DNA of 64,000 nucleotides from Planctomycetaceae bacterium (GCA_020638995.1 JACKHM010000002.1:2232001-2296000); one strand, 5' to 3'; positions 46,123-56,175 are shown, numbered from the stretch's first letter. Numbers and translations: made by a program. Notes: generated by a model not told the origin, from the sequence alone.

Positions 46123-47115
46123 ATGGCGAGACGACGCCTCGAAGAATTTGAACTCGGTCGAGTCCTGGGTGTAGGGACAGCGGGGACGATTTACGAAGCG
46201 TTTGACAAAGTCGTCGGCGCGAAGGTCGCATTAAAGATCCTGCTGCCGACTGTATCAGCGGACAAGATTGTGCTGGCCAGGTTCGAACGCGAGATGGTTA
46301 TTCTGGAAAAACTCTCGCATCCAAATATCGTCCGCTATCATGGCGGTGGGCGGAGCGGTGAGCAACTGTTCTTCGCGATCGAGTTGCTCAACGGAGGAAC
46401 GCTGAAGGACGAACTCGCCCGAGGCGGTGCGTTCACCTGGGTCGAGGCCGCAACTTGCGGAGCTCAGATCTGCTCCGCGCTTCAACATGCTCACAATCAC
46501 GGCATCATCCATCGGGACTTGAAGCCCTCGAATCTGATGTTCGATGACGATGGCAACTTGAAACTGCTGGATTTTGGGATTGCTCGCGATACACACGAAG
46601 CTGACATCACATCGAAAGGACTGACCGTCGGTTCCTATGCGTACATGTCGCCCGAGCAAATTACGGGAGACAGCACGATCACCGGACAAGCGGATTTATA
46701 TTCGTTTGGAGCGGTGTTGTACGAAATGCTCACCAATCGGCCTCCATTCGCCGGCGACAACTTTGCTCAGATCTTCAAGCAGCACCTCACTCAGCAACCA
46801 GTACCGATTCGTCACTTTGCACCACGGTGTCCCGAAGCGATGGAACGAATCACGCTGCAGTGCCTTTCCAAAAAACCTGAGCAGCGTCCCTTTAATGCTC
46901 GGACCGTCCAAGGAACGCTTTTGAGTCTGCTTGATGAAGAGTTAAAGAGCGACACTTCGCAAGACGTCGCTGCGGCAAAGGCGATCGACCTCGGTCGCGC
47001 CGTCCTCGTCCAGCGACTACGCGATCGTTCGCGCGAAGTCTCCTGGGTCGCCCTCGGCGGAGTCGGCTTGGCTGCGTGTGTTTTCGCATGGGCGGCGTGG
47101 TACTTCGGCGCATAA
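46123..47115 (+). CDS. Membrane-anchored Ser/Thr protein kinase
   Basis: A 330-residue Hanks-type kinase from ATG 46123 (TTG 46108 also in frame). The P-loop is LGVGTAGTIYEAF, with the catalytic Lys in KVALKIL. The loops IIHRDLKPSNLMF and LLDFGIA give the catalytic Asp and DFG, and YAMSPEQ is seen as YAYMSPEQITGD. All key residues are present. A single C-terminal helix (VALGGVGLAACVFAWAAWYFG) anchors it with only a very short external tail, so it lacks a sensor domain. The targets are unknown. It is probably monocistronic. Confidence 0.95.
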   Translation: MARRRLEEFELGRVLGVGTAGTIYEAFDKVVGAKVALKILLPTVSADKIVLARFEREMVILEKLSHPNIVRYHGGGRSGEQLFFAIELLNGGTLKDELARGGAFTWVEAATCGAQICSALQHAHNHGIIHRDLKPSNLMFDDDGNLKLLDFGIARDTHEADITSKGLTVGSYAYMSPEQITGDSTITGQADLYSFGAVLYEMLTNRPPFAGDNFAQIFKQHLTQQPVPIRHFAPRCPEAMERITLQCLSKKPEQRPFNARTVQGTLLSLLDEELKSDTSQDVAAAKAIDLGRAVLVQRLRDRSREVSWVALGGVGLAACVFAWAAWYFGA

Positions 47116-47393
47116 GCGTTGCAGTAGATTTCGATCAGCAGGAGCGGCTCTGTTCGTTGCCGACAATGCAACGACTCGATAGCCTCCACTACGCCGCGGG
47201 CAAATGCGCCAAAGTCTGCTCGCCTGTTAGAATATGCTCATTGGAGCAATTTGGCCGGAAGTGACGTGCGCGACATTCGGCAGCAGCAATCTGCAATGAC
47301 AAGCTCGTTGCAGCCGATGATTCAACTACACATTTTTTCCCTCTCATCAATCGCTCGGGAACGGACCGCCCGGACTGTACGCTTGGATGCACC

Positions 47394-48272
47394 ATGAAAA
47401 TACAAAACATTGTCGCAGCTTTTACCGTCATTCTGTCTGTCAGCGTCGCCCGTGCGAGCGAGCCTGAACTTCTGCCAACATATTGGAACTCGGACGATGT
47501 TAGCACCGTCAGCTTCAACGGCGCTGGCGAAGTAAGCCAGGATTGGGTCGAACAATTCTGTGACTGCGGCCCGGTGTTCTTCGCAGGGGCGGATCTCATG
47601 TACCTCAAGTACTTCAAATCCGGTGGCGTGGGAGCTCCGGCGGGTGGTGTTCTCGGGGACTTTGACTACAAACCGGCTTGGCGGATCAATACTGGTGTCG
47701 CAGTACGCGATGGCTGGTTTATCGAAGGCCGATACATGAACTACAGCGGCAATACAACAAACACGACGCCCATCGCCGGTAATCTGTCGGCTGACTTCTA
47801 CAACGTCGATGCGGTCGGAGGTTGTATCCTTGACTGGGCCTACGGCCTCACGACGCGATTGGAGGGTGGTGTGCGGCATTTTGAATTCGATGAACGAATT
47901 GCTGCCGCAGCGGTGAACGGCACCAACGTACAACGCGGCACTGGTCTGATCCTTGGGGTCCAAGTCGATAAGACGTTATTTAACGGTGTCTCGTTGTACG
48001 GAAAAGCTCTCGGCGGCAGCCTGTTTGGCAGTGGCGCACAAACCCTTTTTAATTTTACGCGTCCGCATTCCGACACATCCGTCAATGTGCTCGAGTATGG
48101 CGTCGGAATCAGTGCGGAGCGTTTGCTGTTCAACGATGTCGTTCTGACCGGCAGCCTTGGCGCAGAATCCGTAACGTACTTCGGAGCCGGTCGTGACCTC
48201 ACCGTTGCCAACCCGGTCGTGGAAGATGTCAGCCTGTTCGGCCTAATGTTTCACCTCGGCATCTCCCGTTAG
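47394..48272 (+). CDS. Outer-membrane beta-barrel protein (Lpg1974/BBP7-like)
   Basis: A 292-residue exported protein. A signal peptide ends near ARA (residues 1-21). A Cys pair (FCDCGPVFFAGADLMYLK) precedes a series of amphipathic beta-strand patterns that ends GLMFHLGISR. Alternating aromatic strands, such as WRINTGVAVRDGWFIEGRYMNYSG and RLEGGVRHFEFDER, suggest a pore-forming barrel similar to planctomycete BBP7 proteins. Function unknown. It is followed by convergent genes on the minus strand. Confidence 0.82.
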   Translation: MKIQNIVAAFTVILSVSVARASEPELLPTYWNSDDVSTVSFNGAGEVSQDWVEQFCDCGPVFFAGADLMYLKYFKSGGVGAPAGGVLGDFDYKPAWRINTGVAVRDGWFIEGRYMNYSGNTTNTTPIAGNLSADFYNVDAVGGCILDWAYGLTTRLEGGVRHFEFDERIAAAAVNGTNVQRGTGLILGVQVDKTLFNGVSLYGKALGGSLFGSGAQTLFNFTRPHSDTSVNVLEYGVGISAERLLFNDVVLTGSLGAESVTYFGAGRDLTVANPVVEDVSLFGLMFHLGISR

Positions 48273-48419
48273 GCCAGCACTCGATCGTCAAGACGAAGAT
48301 ATATTCCGCATCAACTGGAATCACCCAGCATTTGGAAATGCTCCAGTAGACGCAGCTCAATTCGTTCGTGTCCGTTCCAGTCGTTCTCGGTAGTCGGTTA
48401 GAGTATCTGAGTTCGTCAA

Positions 48420-49523
48420 CTATCGGCGGTCTTCACCTTTGTCATTGCTTTCAACTTTATCCTCGGCGTCGTCATTCCCCTTCTTCTCGGTCGGCTCATC
48501 TGTTGCCGCCTTTGCTTCGCTGGCTATTGTCTCGACCGTCGTTGCTTTAGGCCATAATTCTGGATCCCAAACATCAACATGTTGCGCGAGAATATCACTC
48601 GCTCGACTAATAGCCTTTTGGAGAGTTTCCGGTTTTAGATTTGAATTGTCGAAGGGATGTTCAAGCCGGTAGCTGCGAGTCTGCGGATTAAATGCAAACC
48701 GCATGTATAGGGAACTCCAACCGATCTCTAACATCCGTTGCATGATCTTGGGCGGGATTTCGGCACCTTCCGGCAAGGCTGAAAAATCCGCAGTCACCCA
48801 TAAATAAGATTTATCGTCGCTCAACTGAACAATAACGAAGTAGGTCCGATCAGCTCGTTTTTCTTCAATCAGATAGTAGGGTAATCCGTTTGATTCAAAG
48901 TGTTTAGTTGTGAATGTGTATCCCAATTCTTCTAGGGTCGCCTTTAACGAGTCATAGTCATAATGTTTCGCCTCGCCGCCAACCACGTCGTTCGCTTCGT
49001 CGGCATTCCAAGTTTCGTAGTCCCAAAGTTTTACCGTGGCTTGGGCTTTCGAAACGATTTCGTCAATTGTGCGACGTAGAAGTACAGCCTTGAAATCGAT
49101 GGTTGGAACGGTTCCCGCGAGTCGAATTTGGCGAGTGTTTTCCTCATACGAAAAGAAGACTGACGTGGCCGCAAAATTGGCGTTGAGCAAGCCTCGTAAG
49201 ACGTGATTTGGGATGTGGGTGGATGCGGGGATGGCTCCCTTCAAATTCATGCCGACAAAGATCACTTTTTCATTGGGATGAGCACTGACGTGGACAACGT
49301 GAGTGGCCTCACCAAAACGAATATTGACTTCGTAGTAATTGGTATCAGGAGGATGGTCGCTTGGTTCAGAGTACTCGTATCCCATAGCGTCGAGCACACT
49401 TGCCAGGCCAGCATGGTCCAAGGGCATGTCCGCCGCGCATACCATGTTTACCGTGCCGAGGAGTACCAGACTCACAAAAGACGCGTTAACACGTTGCATG
49501 CATTTCCCCCAGTACTGAAACAT
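48420..49523 (-). CDS. Secreted hypothetical protein, internally duplicated
   Basis: A 367-residue protein from ATG 49523, which has a clear AGGAG SD; the frame extends to 49691 without support. A signal peptide ends near VCAAD. Two similar halves are present: the first starts LASVLDAMGYEYSEP and the second LKATLEELGYTFTTK. Each continues with a beta-strand pair (VHVSAHPNEKVIFVGMNLKG; VIVQLSDDKSYLWVTADFSA) and a late helical section with ISRASDILAQ-like ends. The folds recall YbjN/type III secretion chaperone-like domains. The C-terminal 45 residues are rich in Lys, Glu and Asp. Function unknown. Confidence 0.8.
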   Translation of the reverse strand: MFQYWGKCMQRVNASFVSLVLLGTVNMVCAADMPLDHAGLASVLDAMGYEYSEPSDHPPDTNYYEVNIRFGEATHVVHVSAHPNEKVIFVGMNLKGAIPASTHIPNHVLRGLLNANFAATSVFFSYEENTRQIRLAGTVPTIDFKAVLLRRTIDEIVSKAQATVKLWDYETWNADEANDVVGGEAKHYDYDSLKATLEELGYTFTTKHFESNGLPYYLIEEKRADRTYFVIVQLSDDKSYLWVTADFSALPEGAEIPPKIMQRMLEIGWSSLYMRFAFNPQTRSYRLEHPFDNSNLKPETLQKAISRASDILAQHVDVWDPELWPKATTVETIASEAKAATDEPTEKKGNDDAEDKVESNDKGEDRR

Positions 49524-49709
49524 GATGATCTCCTGAACAAATGCCGTAATCTGGACGGTCGTTTGTGACGCCTGGCACAAAGACTCTGACATCCACGATC
49601 TTATGGCGAACATTGGCAGGGTAGATTTTACTAAAGTTGATCGATTGAATCTAACATTACTGGCCACCCTTGTGACGAAATAGAATGACATGCCTGACTG
49701 GCGATTGCG

Positions 49710-52700
49710 TCAGTTGTTCCCGCCACGGACCCTGGTTTTTAATTCTTCGATTTGAGATGCTGCGTTTGGCTTTTCCTTCAGAATCTCGCCAAAGACAGCT
49801 TCGGCACTCTCGTCTTTCCCCAATCGCAACAACATCTCTCCATAGTAGAGTTTTGCAACCAGCAAACTTGGGTCATAGTCGATCGCCTTGCGAAGATCGG
49901 CCTCGCCTGCTTCGAGCAGCTCTCGATTCATGACTCGCTGCGTTGCGAGAGCCCACGTTCCGCGAGACAAGTAAAGCACGGACAGATATCGCTTGGCGAG
50001 TGCAGCATCACCCGCGTTAATCGCATTGTCGAGGAGTTTTTCGCCACCTTTGATGCCGAGTGTGAATTCGTCGTAGTCGCCGGCATTCGGCTCTAACAGG
50101 AAGGCCCGCTTTCGATGCAGATCAGGAAAGTCGTTGGAAATCTCCAAGCCTCTGTCTAGCAATCGCAAAGCCTTTTCTGCATTGCCCTCGGCACGAGTCT
50201 GATCGGACAGGCCAACAAAGTACTGACCCGCCGCACGTTGAAACAAATAAATTGCCGCACGAATTCGCGGCGACTCCGTGGGCGGTTCAATTTTCGCTGC
50301 CCGTTGAATGTCGGCATATGCCCCATGCCAATCATCATCCTTGCAACGCACTTCGCCTGTCGCCAATAAACGACTCACTGCCAATCGTTTGTGGTCCAGC
50401 GGCGATTGCGAATCCAAAGACTTCTTGGTGTTTTGGACGAAGGTCGCCACGGCATCTTTTTTGTCTAATGCAATCGCTTTGGAAAATGCCGCCTCGGCTT
50501 GGTCCTTTCTGCCCACGTAGTAAAGTGTGGAACCTAAATCGGCCCAAGCGATGGCATCATTTGGATTGAGTTCGACAATGTGCTGGCGAGCGTCCAAAGC
50601 CGAGAGCGCGTCCCGCTCGTTCAGACAGGCAAAAGCAAGAAGTCCGAGCACCTTCAAGACTACAGACGTATCTGGCTTTTCGATGGTCGTGGTTTGTGAA
50701 ACGATCTTTCGACCGTCCAACCGTGTTTCGTTGGTTGGCTGAGCACTTCGCGACTCCAGCTCTTTCGCCTTGCGTTCATATTCCAGCAGACTCTCACTGG
50801 CGGCTTGCAGGTCGATGATCGCGCGGTGATAGTCCTTTTGCTTGTAGTAAATCGATCCCAACAGATAGCGAATTCGCCACGACCTGCCTTCCGCGGCTTT
50901 GCGAGCCGCAAGCAGAAAGTCGAGCGCTGGCGTGTCCTGTCCGCCGTGGAACAACTTTGATCCGCGTTCGTATAAAGCTTGTGCTGCATTGTGTCGAGCT
51001 CGCGGCCAAGACTCTATTACATCTACGAACCCTTTCAGGATATCTCGCTGCTTTTCCTGTTCGATATCGAGGCGGCAGATTGAAAGGTCGACGAAGAGGT
51101 CTGCGGCTTGAGCGTGGCCACCGACAGGACGCGTCGCGGCGGCAAGTGGATCGGATCGTAAAACGCCGTCTTTGTCCGCGAGGCAATTCTTGACGATGTC
51201 GCAGACATTGCCGAACGTATCGCCCGACTTCAACTCATTCACCAACTCGGGCTTGACGACACGCTCGCCGGTGGCCGTGTCTTTGATAGTCACGGCGTCT
51301 AGTCGGGATCGTGTGATTTTGACAAGTTCCGGAATCGTGACGTAATACGTATCGATCGCCGCGCGCAGGTCCGCCTCCGCTTGCTCTGCTTTAAGCGTTA
51401 CTTCTCGCCGTTCTTCCTCGGTCAACATCTGCCACAAAAAGTACTCGTCGGTCTGGTTCGTAATCGTTGCCGACCGCTCATGCTGCTGCTCCTCGTCGAA
51501 GGTGCCAGCGGCCAGATTCAGTAACGCCCAACTGGCATAGTCGTCTTGGGCGAGCTGCTGCTGTATCGGACGAAGTATCTGAAATGCTCCCTGAAAGTCG
51601 CCCAGCGAAAGCCTGCGAGCAGATCGCGCAACTCGATCCGCGACGTCGTCAGACGATGGATCGGTTGAGCCGTCTTCGTTTGTAAGGCGAATCGGCAGTA
51701 ATAGAGGCCACGGCAACGGTGCAGTCGCTGACTGGGCTGCCTTGCGTAACTCCAAATAGCATTCTGGGTAATGTCCTTGTGAAAAGAGGATGATCGCGCA
51801 GCGCCTGTAGACAGTGTGCAGTCGCGGGTTTTTGTCGAGCGCCTGGCGATAAGCCGCGAGTGCATCTTCCAAATGGCCTTCCGCTTGGAATATGGCCCCT
51901 TGGCAGGCCAGGACTTCAGCGGAATCAGGACTCATGTTGCGAGTTTCGATTAGCAGTTCATTCGCCTCGGTTGGTTTTCCTGCCGCGAGCAGTCTCGTCA
52001 ACGTCCAGCAACGACCGAGAACACTTTTCGGTTCAAGTTGACTCGCGTTTTCGTAGGCTTCAGCCGCACTATTATCTTCCCCCAACCGCGACAACGCATG
52101 TCCCTTGGCGACAAACGCCAATGCCTCCGTGCAATTTTGCGTCGCCGACCTGAGCAGTTCGACTTTTTCTACCAATTGCTCGCGCTGGAATGTTGTTGCA
52201 ATCGTGCCGTGTCCGGACTGATGCAAAGCACCGAGCGACTCGATCAACATTTCGTAGTCCACCAGCGCCCCCGCCAAGTCGTGATGCCTAAATCGGTAAT
52301 CACCACGCCGCTCTCGAGGTTTGCGAGCTTCGGGAAACTCTTCAATCCAGTCGTCCCATAGTCTTCGAGATGCTTCGATATCGTCCTTGTCGAGATACAA
52401 TTCGTCCATGACGGCATAGACCGCATACCTTGTCGAATCATCGAGCGTCTTTGTTTGTAGCAGTAACCGGCCTTCGTCGATGGCTGCATTTGTGCCAAGT
52501 GAGATGCGACATACTGGTGATACGAATCGACCTGCCCGCAAGAACAAATTGTCGGGCAGCCGTCGCATGAACTCGTCCCACACAAGGGCCGCGACGCCGA
52601 TTTGTTCGTTACGAACAAATGTCTCCTCAATCGGATTGATCCAATCGAGCAGTTGCTCTGATTGGTTAGGTACCGACTTGCTTGCCTCAATGGCGACATT

Positions 52701-54341
52701 CACGAATTGATCGATGTCTTTCCGAAAATCATCGAGGACACGGTTTTCGCGATATGCACGAGCGGTAAGGCGGGCGGCATGAACCTCGGGATTGTCAGGC
52801 GATTGCCGCAGTAGCTCATCCCAAACGGCAAGTGCCGCCACGGCATCACCTCGGCCGAGTAATTCAGACGACTTTGCGTGAGCGGAGTTTAGGGTTTTCT
52901 CATCCAGCCACTGTTGCAGCCGGCTTCGTCCACGGGCTGAGTCAGGTAACACCTCCAGCAACCGTATTGCCTCGGCCTCGCGTTTCCCCGAAGAGACAGA
53001 TTTTTGGAATGATTTGGAAAAGAAGCGGGCTACGAGCACATCCGGGGCAGCCGCGCTCTTGAGAATTGCGTTGTCCCATATGTCCAATGCGTTATCCATT
53101 CGGCTTGCGTCGATGGCCAACCTTTCTGCGGCTATCGCCTGCTGAATTAGTTGCTCGGCATTTTCACGTTGGCTCACGAACGCTTGCAGTTGTTCAGCAA
53201 TCGAGTTTTTCGCAGATTCCAATTGTTCCGCTACGCTGCTCTTATCCGCACCGTTTGTCGTGGCACCGCGCAGGTCTTCTTCAATGGCCGCAGTCGTGTC
53301 TTGAGCTAGTTGCTTGAGCGATTCAGTATCGCGTATTCGGGCACCGACAGTTCGTGCATCACTGAGTTCCCGAACGAACGCCAACAAGCGTACATCGGCC
53401 AAGCTTGTCCAGTCCTTGACCGACGTAGGCTCAACCTTTAACGCGTTCGCTATCGCAGACGACAACACTTCGCCTGCGATTTTTTCCGTACCACCAAGTT
53501 GTTCCACGACAGAGAGCAACTGAGTGGGAGTCAGCGTAGTTTTCGTCAGCCGAAACAATAGCAATTCCCGATCAAATTCGCGGATCGGTTCAGGCGGATA
53601 GACTGCAACGACAATGCCCGGCATGTGCGTACCATGCTTTAGATCGCCCGCTGTCAGGCGATATTGATCTGCCTCATGTTGCGCTAGATCCGCCTCACCA
53701 AGCCCATACAGGACATATGCCGAGAATTTGTGCGTAAAGAGTTGTTCAATGTTTTGACCATAAACTGGGATATAGTTCTCTTGTTCGCGAACTTGTTTGT
53801 ACCTAGATAACGCCTGCGATGCGGCATCCCATAGCTGCAGATTCACCAAACGCACGACTGTTTTCGCCGTCAGCCCAATATCACCGCGATCATCCACAAG
53901 CTTCAAGAGAGACTCAACGTCTCCCTGACGCAACATCGTTTGGGACAGCTCGTCCCAATAGGTGCCATCCCCAGGCTTCAATTCAATCGCCTTTTCAAAG
54001 TCTCGCCTTGCGCCCAATAAATCGTTTCGCTCGTCGCGCAAGAACATCCCACGAAAGTAATACGGATGAGCCAAGTCGGGGCCAGTGGCGACGGCCTGAT
54101 TAAATGCCTCTTCTGCCGCATCTAGATGGCCATCAGCCCAGTATCGCTGTGCTGTTTTGATTTGCGTCGCGACTTGTTCCGAGTCAGCAGCGAACGCGGG
54201 AATACAGAACGCCACGAATATGGCAGCAGCAACCAATTGTTTCCTCTGCACAACGATGAATGATTGGATGAGCTTGAACGGCGAGCAATTGAGTGAAATC
54301 ACGTGGCTCTCGCTCCTCTTCAGAGACAGTTCTCGTTTCAT
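49710..54341 (-). CDS. Very large TPR-repeat exported protein
   Basis: A 1543-residue protein. The N-terminus has a long basic lead and a hydrophobic segment (LVAAAIFVAFCIPAFAA, about residues 36-52) that looks like a signal peptide; a GTG nearer that segment is an alternative start. The rest is almost entirely helical TPR units, with typical motifs AEEAFNQAVATGPDLAHPYYFRG, ALAAYRQALDKNPRLHTVYRR and AEAAFSKAIALDKKDAVATF. The central section includes degenerate units and an acidic helical stretch. It is probably a periplasmic or membrane-associated scaffold. It lies downstream of nothing recognisable and ends 186 bases before the duplicated protein gene. Partners unknown. Confidence 0.92.
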   Translation of the reverse strand: MKRELSLKRSESHVISLNCSPFKLIQSFIVVQRKQLVAAAIFVAFCIPAFAADSEQVATQIKTAQRYWADGHLDAAEEAFNQAVATGPDLAHPYYFRGMFLRDERNDLLGARRDFEKAIELKPGDGTYWDELSQTMLRQGDVESLLKLVDDRGDIGLTAKTVVRLVNLQLWDAASQALSRYKQVREQENYIPVYGQNIEQLFTHKFSAYVLYGLGEADLAQHEADQYRLTAGDLKHGTHMPGIVVAVYPPEPIREFDRELLLFRLTKTTLTPTQLLSVVEQLGGTEKIAGEVLSSAIANALKVEPTSVKDWTSLADVRLLAFVRELSDARTVGARIRDTESLKQLAQDTTAAIEEDLRGATTNGADKSSVAEQLESAKNSIAEQLQAFVSQRENAEQLIQQAIAAERLAIDASRMDNALDIWDNAILKSAAAPDVLVARFFSKSFQKSVSSGKREAEAIRLLEVLPDSARGRSRLQQWLDEKTLNSAHAKSSELLGRGDAVAALAVWDELLRQSPDNPEVHAARLTARAYRENRVLDDFRKDIDQFVNVAIEASKSVPNQSEQLLDWINPIEETFVRNEQIGVAALVWDEFMRRLPDNLFLRAGRFVSPVCRISLGTNAAIDEGRLLLQTKTLDDSTRYAVYAVMDELYLDKDDIEASRRLWDDWIEEFPEARKPRERRGDYRFRHHDLAGALVDYEMLIESLGALHQSGHGTIATTFQREQLVEKVELLRSATQNCTEALAFVAKGHALSRLGEDNSAAEAYENASQLEPKSVLGRCWTLTRLLAAGKPTEANELLIETRNMSPDSAEVLACQGAIFQAEGHLEDALAAYRQALDKNPRLHTVYRRCAIILFSQGHYPECYLELRKAAQSATAPLPWPLLLPIRLTNEDGSTDPSSDDVADRVARSARRLSLGDFQGAFQILRPIQQQLAQDDYASWALLNLAAGTFDEEQQHERSATITNQTDEYFLWQMLTEEERREVTLKAEQAEADLRAAIDTYYVTIPELVKITRSRLDAVTIKDTATGERVVKPELVNELKSGDTFGNVCDIVKNCLADKDGVLRSDPLAAATRPVGGHAQAADLFVDLSICRLDIEQEKQRDILKGFVDVIESWPRARHNAAQALYERGSKLFHGGQDTPALDFLLAARKAAEGRSWRIRYLLGSIYYKQKDYHRAIIDLQAASESLLEYERKAKELESRSAQPTNETRLDGRKIVSQTTTIEKPDTSVVLKVLGLLAFACLNERDALSALDARQHIVELNPNDAIAWADLGSTLYYVGRKDQAEAAFSKAIALDKKDAVATFVQNTKKSLDSQSPLDHKRLAVSRLLATGEVRCKDDDWHGAYADIQRAAKIEPPTESPRIRAAIYLFQRAAGQYFVGLSDQTRAEGNAEKALRLLDRGLEISNDFPDLHRKRAFLLEPNAGDYDEFTLGIKGGEKLLDNAINAGDAALAKRYLSVLYLSRGTWALATQRVMNRELLEAGEADLRKAIDYDPSLLVAKLYYGEMLLRLGKDESAEAVFGEILKEKPNAASQIEELKTRVRGGNN

Positions 54342-54496
54342 TGACTAGCATCCATTGATGCGTTGGTATCGATACAAACCGCGCTCGTCAAAATAAACAC
54401 AGGTCTTCCCGCTGTTTTGTGACGGCTTGACTTTAGGAACACGTGCCGGTTGTTTGGCGGAGGTAAGGGTACATGAGGAGCTATCCCGGATTATTC

Positions 54497-54555
54497 GCAA
54501 CCCGACGCGTCAGCGAGGAACATCGTGTAAATCCCTCGCCAACGCTTCGGGTTGC
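54497..54555. repeat. REP-like inverted repeat
   Basis: Arms 54497-54518 and 54534-54555 match as reverse complements at 19 of 22 positions around a 15-base loop. The arms start gcaacccga and end gcgagg. From recall, similar cgctgacgcttcgggttg palindromes are widely scattered in planctomycete genomes, but no search was run. It lies in the non-coding stretch after the 1543-residue TPR gene start. Confidence 0.8.
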
Positions 54556-54632
54556 CATTTGCGAGGTGTTTTGGGCAAGATACCCACAACTCCTTCTCAC
54601 GAAGCCTTTTTAGATCGTTACAGTAACACTTC

Positions 54633-54767
54633 ATGAATAATCCGGTTAAACATCAACTCAAGGAGAACGCCGCCACGCATGAAGCTACCACGACGACGGT
54701 CGAGTTTCCATCCACCGGTTCGCTAAGAGCCTATCCGGAATCTTTCGCCGTGTTTTGTAGGGTTTAG
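54633..54767 (+). other. Possible 5' remnant of a gene cut by the IS5-type fragment
   Basis: A 44-codon frame begins MNNPVKHQLKENAATHEATT and runs to residue ~31, where the IS end (near 54727) supplies the remaining codons and a stop. The first part looks protein-like (polar, Thr/Glu rich) and may be the truncated start of a lost gene. No SD or homologue is visible; support is weak. Confidence 0.2.
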
Positions 54768-55125
54768 GCCGCGGTGCCGTAATTGAATTGGGGACGATCG
54801 ACGGGCGCCAAGCGTCTCAGCATCACATGCAGGTGGCTGATTGTTATCATCGCTGCGCCGGAGTCGGGGCGCCGCTCGTAGTCTTTGCTGTTGCGACGAC
54901 AGCGACCGTGCCAAGCATTGCTGCGTTCCACGGCCCACCGCTTGGCGACCGGTTGAAATCCGCGACTCCCTTCAGGACGCGACTTCACTTCGACCTTCCA
55001 TCCAGGACGTTCCTTTTCCAAGCAAGCCTGCAAGCTCTTGTTGTGATATTTGTTGTCGCCAGAAATCGTCTCCAAGCGAGGGAACTCCTCCGGCGATACT
55101 TGATCGAGCACTCATGGGGCGGCCC
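54727..55125 (-). mobile_element. IS5-family transposase remnant (3' third only)
   Basis: The frame from 55125 to its stop at 54764 encodes only the C-terminal third of an IS5-type DDE transposase: a GDNKYHNKSLQ block followed by the diagnostic RWAVERSNAWHGRCRRNSKDY (written here in two overlapping parts by position), giving the Y-R-E-type end of the catalytic domain. No start or N-terminal catalytic Asp residues remain. The likely outer end starts near 54727 with gagcctatccggaat. It fuses directly to the ECF sigma pseudogene at about 55125, so the element's 5' part has been deleted or recombined away. Confidence 0.85.
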
Positions 55126-55676
55126 CACTCGGCTGCGAGCGACATACACGGCACCGACGCTCATCTTCAATTCATTCGTCACTTTCGGCACGTCTTGCTG
55201 CTCGACGCACGTCCTCCAAAACGCCTGCCAGTTGTTCTCGTGAAAACTGTCTCGTATTCTCTGCGCAGCCCGCAGAAGCGGCTGTCGCTTCTGTTCCCGA
55301 TCGAACTGCACTGACAGTTCCTCGCACGGATCTGGGCATTCGTTCAGCCAACGACGAAAGTCCGAATCGCCAAAAACTTGCGGATGCCGCTTGTGACTCA
55401 ACAGGCAATTGATCACCAGATTGCGCGTCACGCGGGACAGTCATCCGCGAAAGCTGCCGCAAGTCGGATCGGCCACCCAGCGTTCCATCGCATTCGAAAC
55501 CGCGACCAAAACTTCCTGCGTCACTCGCAAGCGTCTGCATCTTGCAACCCCTTGCCTCGCGTTAAACGGCAAATCGACGGCTCCTATACCTCGTGAAACT
55601 CGGACCAAGCCTCGTAATCACCGCCATCGCGCAAGCGGATCAGCAGGGTGTGCCGAGTTTCTGGGATATTTGCCAT
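55126..55676 (-). pseudogene. ECF-type sigma factor pseudogene
   Basis: Starting at ATG 55676, the frame reads MANIPETRHTLLIRLRDGGD then EAWSEFHEV before TAG at 55584-55586, where a Tyr codon is expected. It continues EPSICRLTRGKGLQDADA, then shifts frame near 55528 (about one base lost) to RVTQEVLVAVSNAMERW and CGSFRG. A TGA at 55441-55443 replaces the usual Trp, and the frame continues LSRVTRNLVINCLL and later TNELKMSVGAVYVARSRV. These are ECF regions 2 and 4. The final helix is lost where the IS remnant begins. With three lesions and a 3' truncation it is non-functional. Confidence 0.9.
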
Positions 55677-55912
55677 GAACCGTCTTCCTCAGTTACACAG
55701 TGCTCTAACCAACATCTTACACGGATTTTTTCCAAAAAAGGCTGGCAGATGAACCAACAACGCACGGCTGTTCCGAACTCCATGTCACTTTCGCATGGGG
55801 CGTAGTACTTTGGCGCGTCCGGCGACCGATGACTTTTTGTAGTTCCAAGATTCTTGGCCGCTGTCAATGGATCCGCTAGAAGTCCGCTTGAAACGCAACA
55901 GTGTTGTTTACT

Positions 55913-56003
55913 TGGAAAGTGAAGGCTACTGTTTTGTGCGAAGCACCTGGAAAGTGATGGCTACGGTGATGGGCAATTCATCTGGGAAGTGATGGCTACG
56001 GTG
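55913..56003. repeat. Three 35-bp direct repeats
   Basis: Three copies of a 21-base core related to tgggaagtgatggctacggtg start at 55913, 55948 and 55983, exactly 35 bases apart. The last two are nearly identical; the first is more diverged. The intervening 14 bases differ between copies. They lie about 170 bases before the gene at 56176 and are not a CRISPR array because the spacers are too short and no cas genes occur. Confidence 0.8.
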
Positions 56004-56175
56004 CGGCGGTTGCGTTGTCGCTGCGAAGTTGAAGTCGGATATTTCATATTTCGACGGATTTCCGCGGAATACTACCGGCGAGGCTTAACGAACAAGACCG
56101 ACACGCGGTAAGATTTATGTAACCGCACGTTTTGAGACAACGCACTGACCGCTCCCAAATATCGGGCATCTCTCG

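Noticed and set aside
55913..56003. CRISPR array
   Set aside because: Only three short repeats with 14-base spacers and no cas genes.
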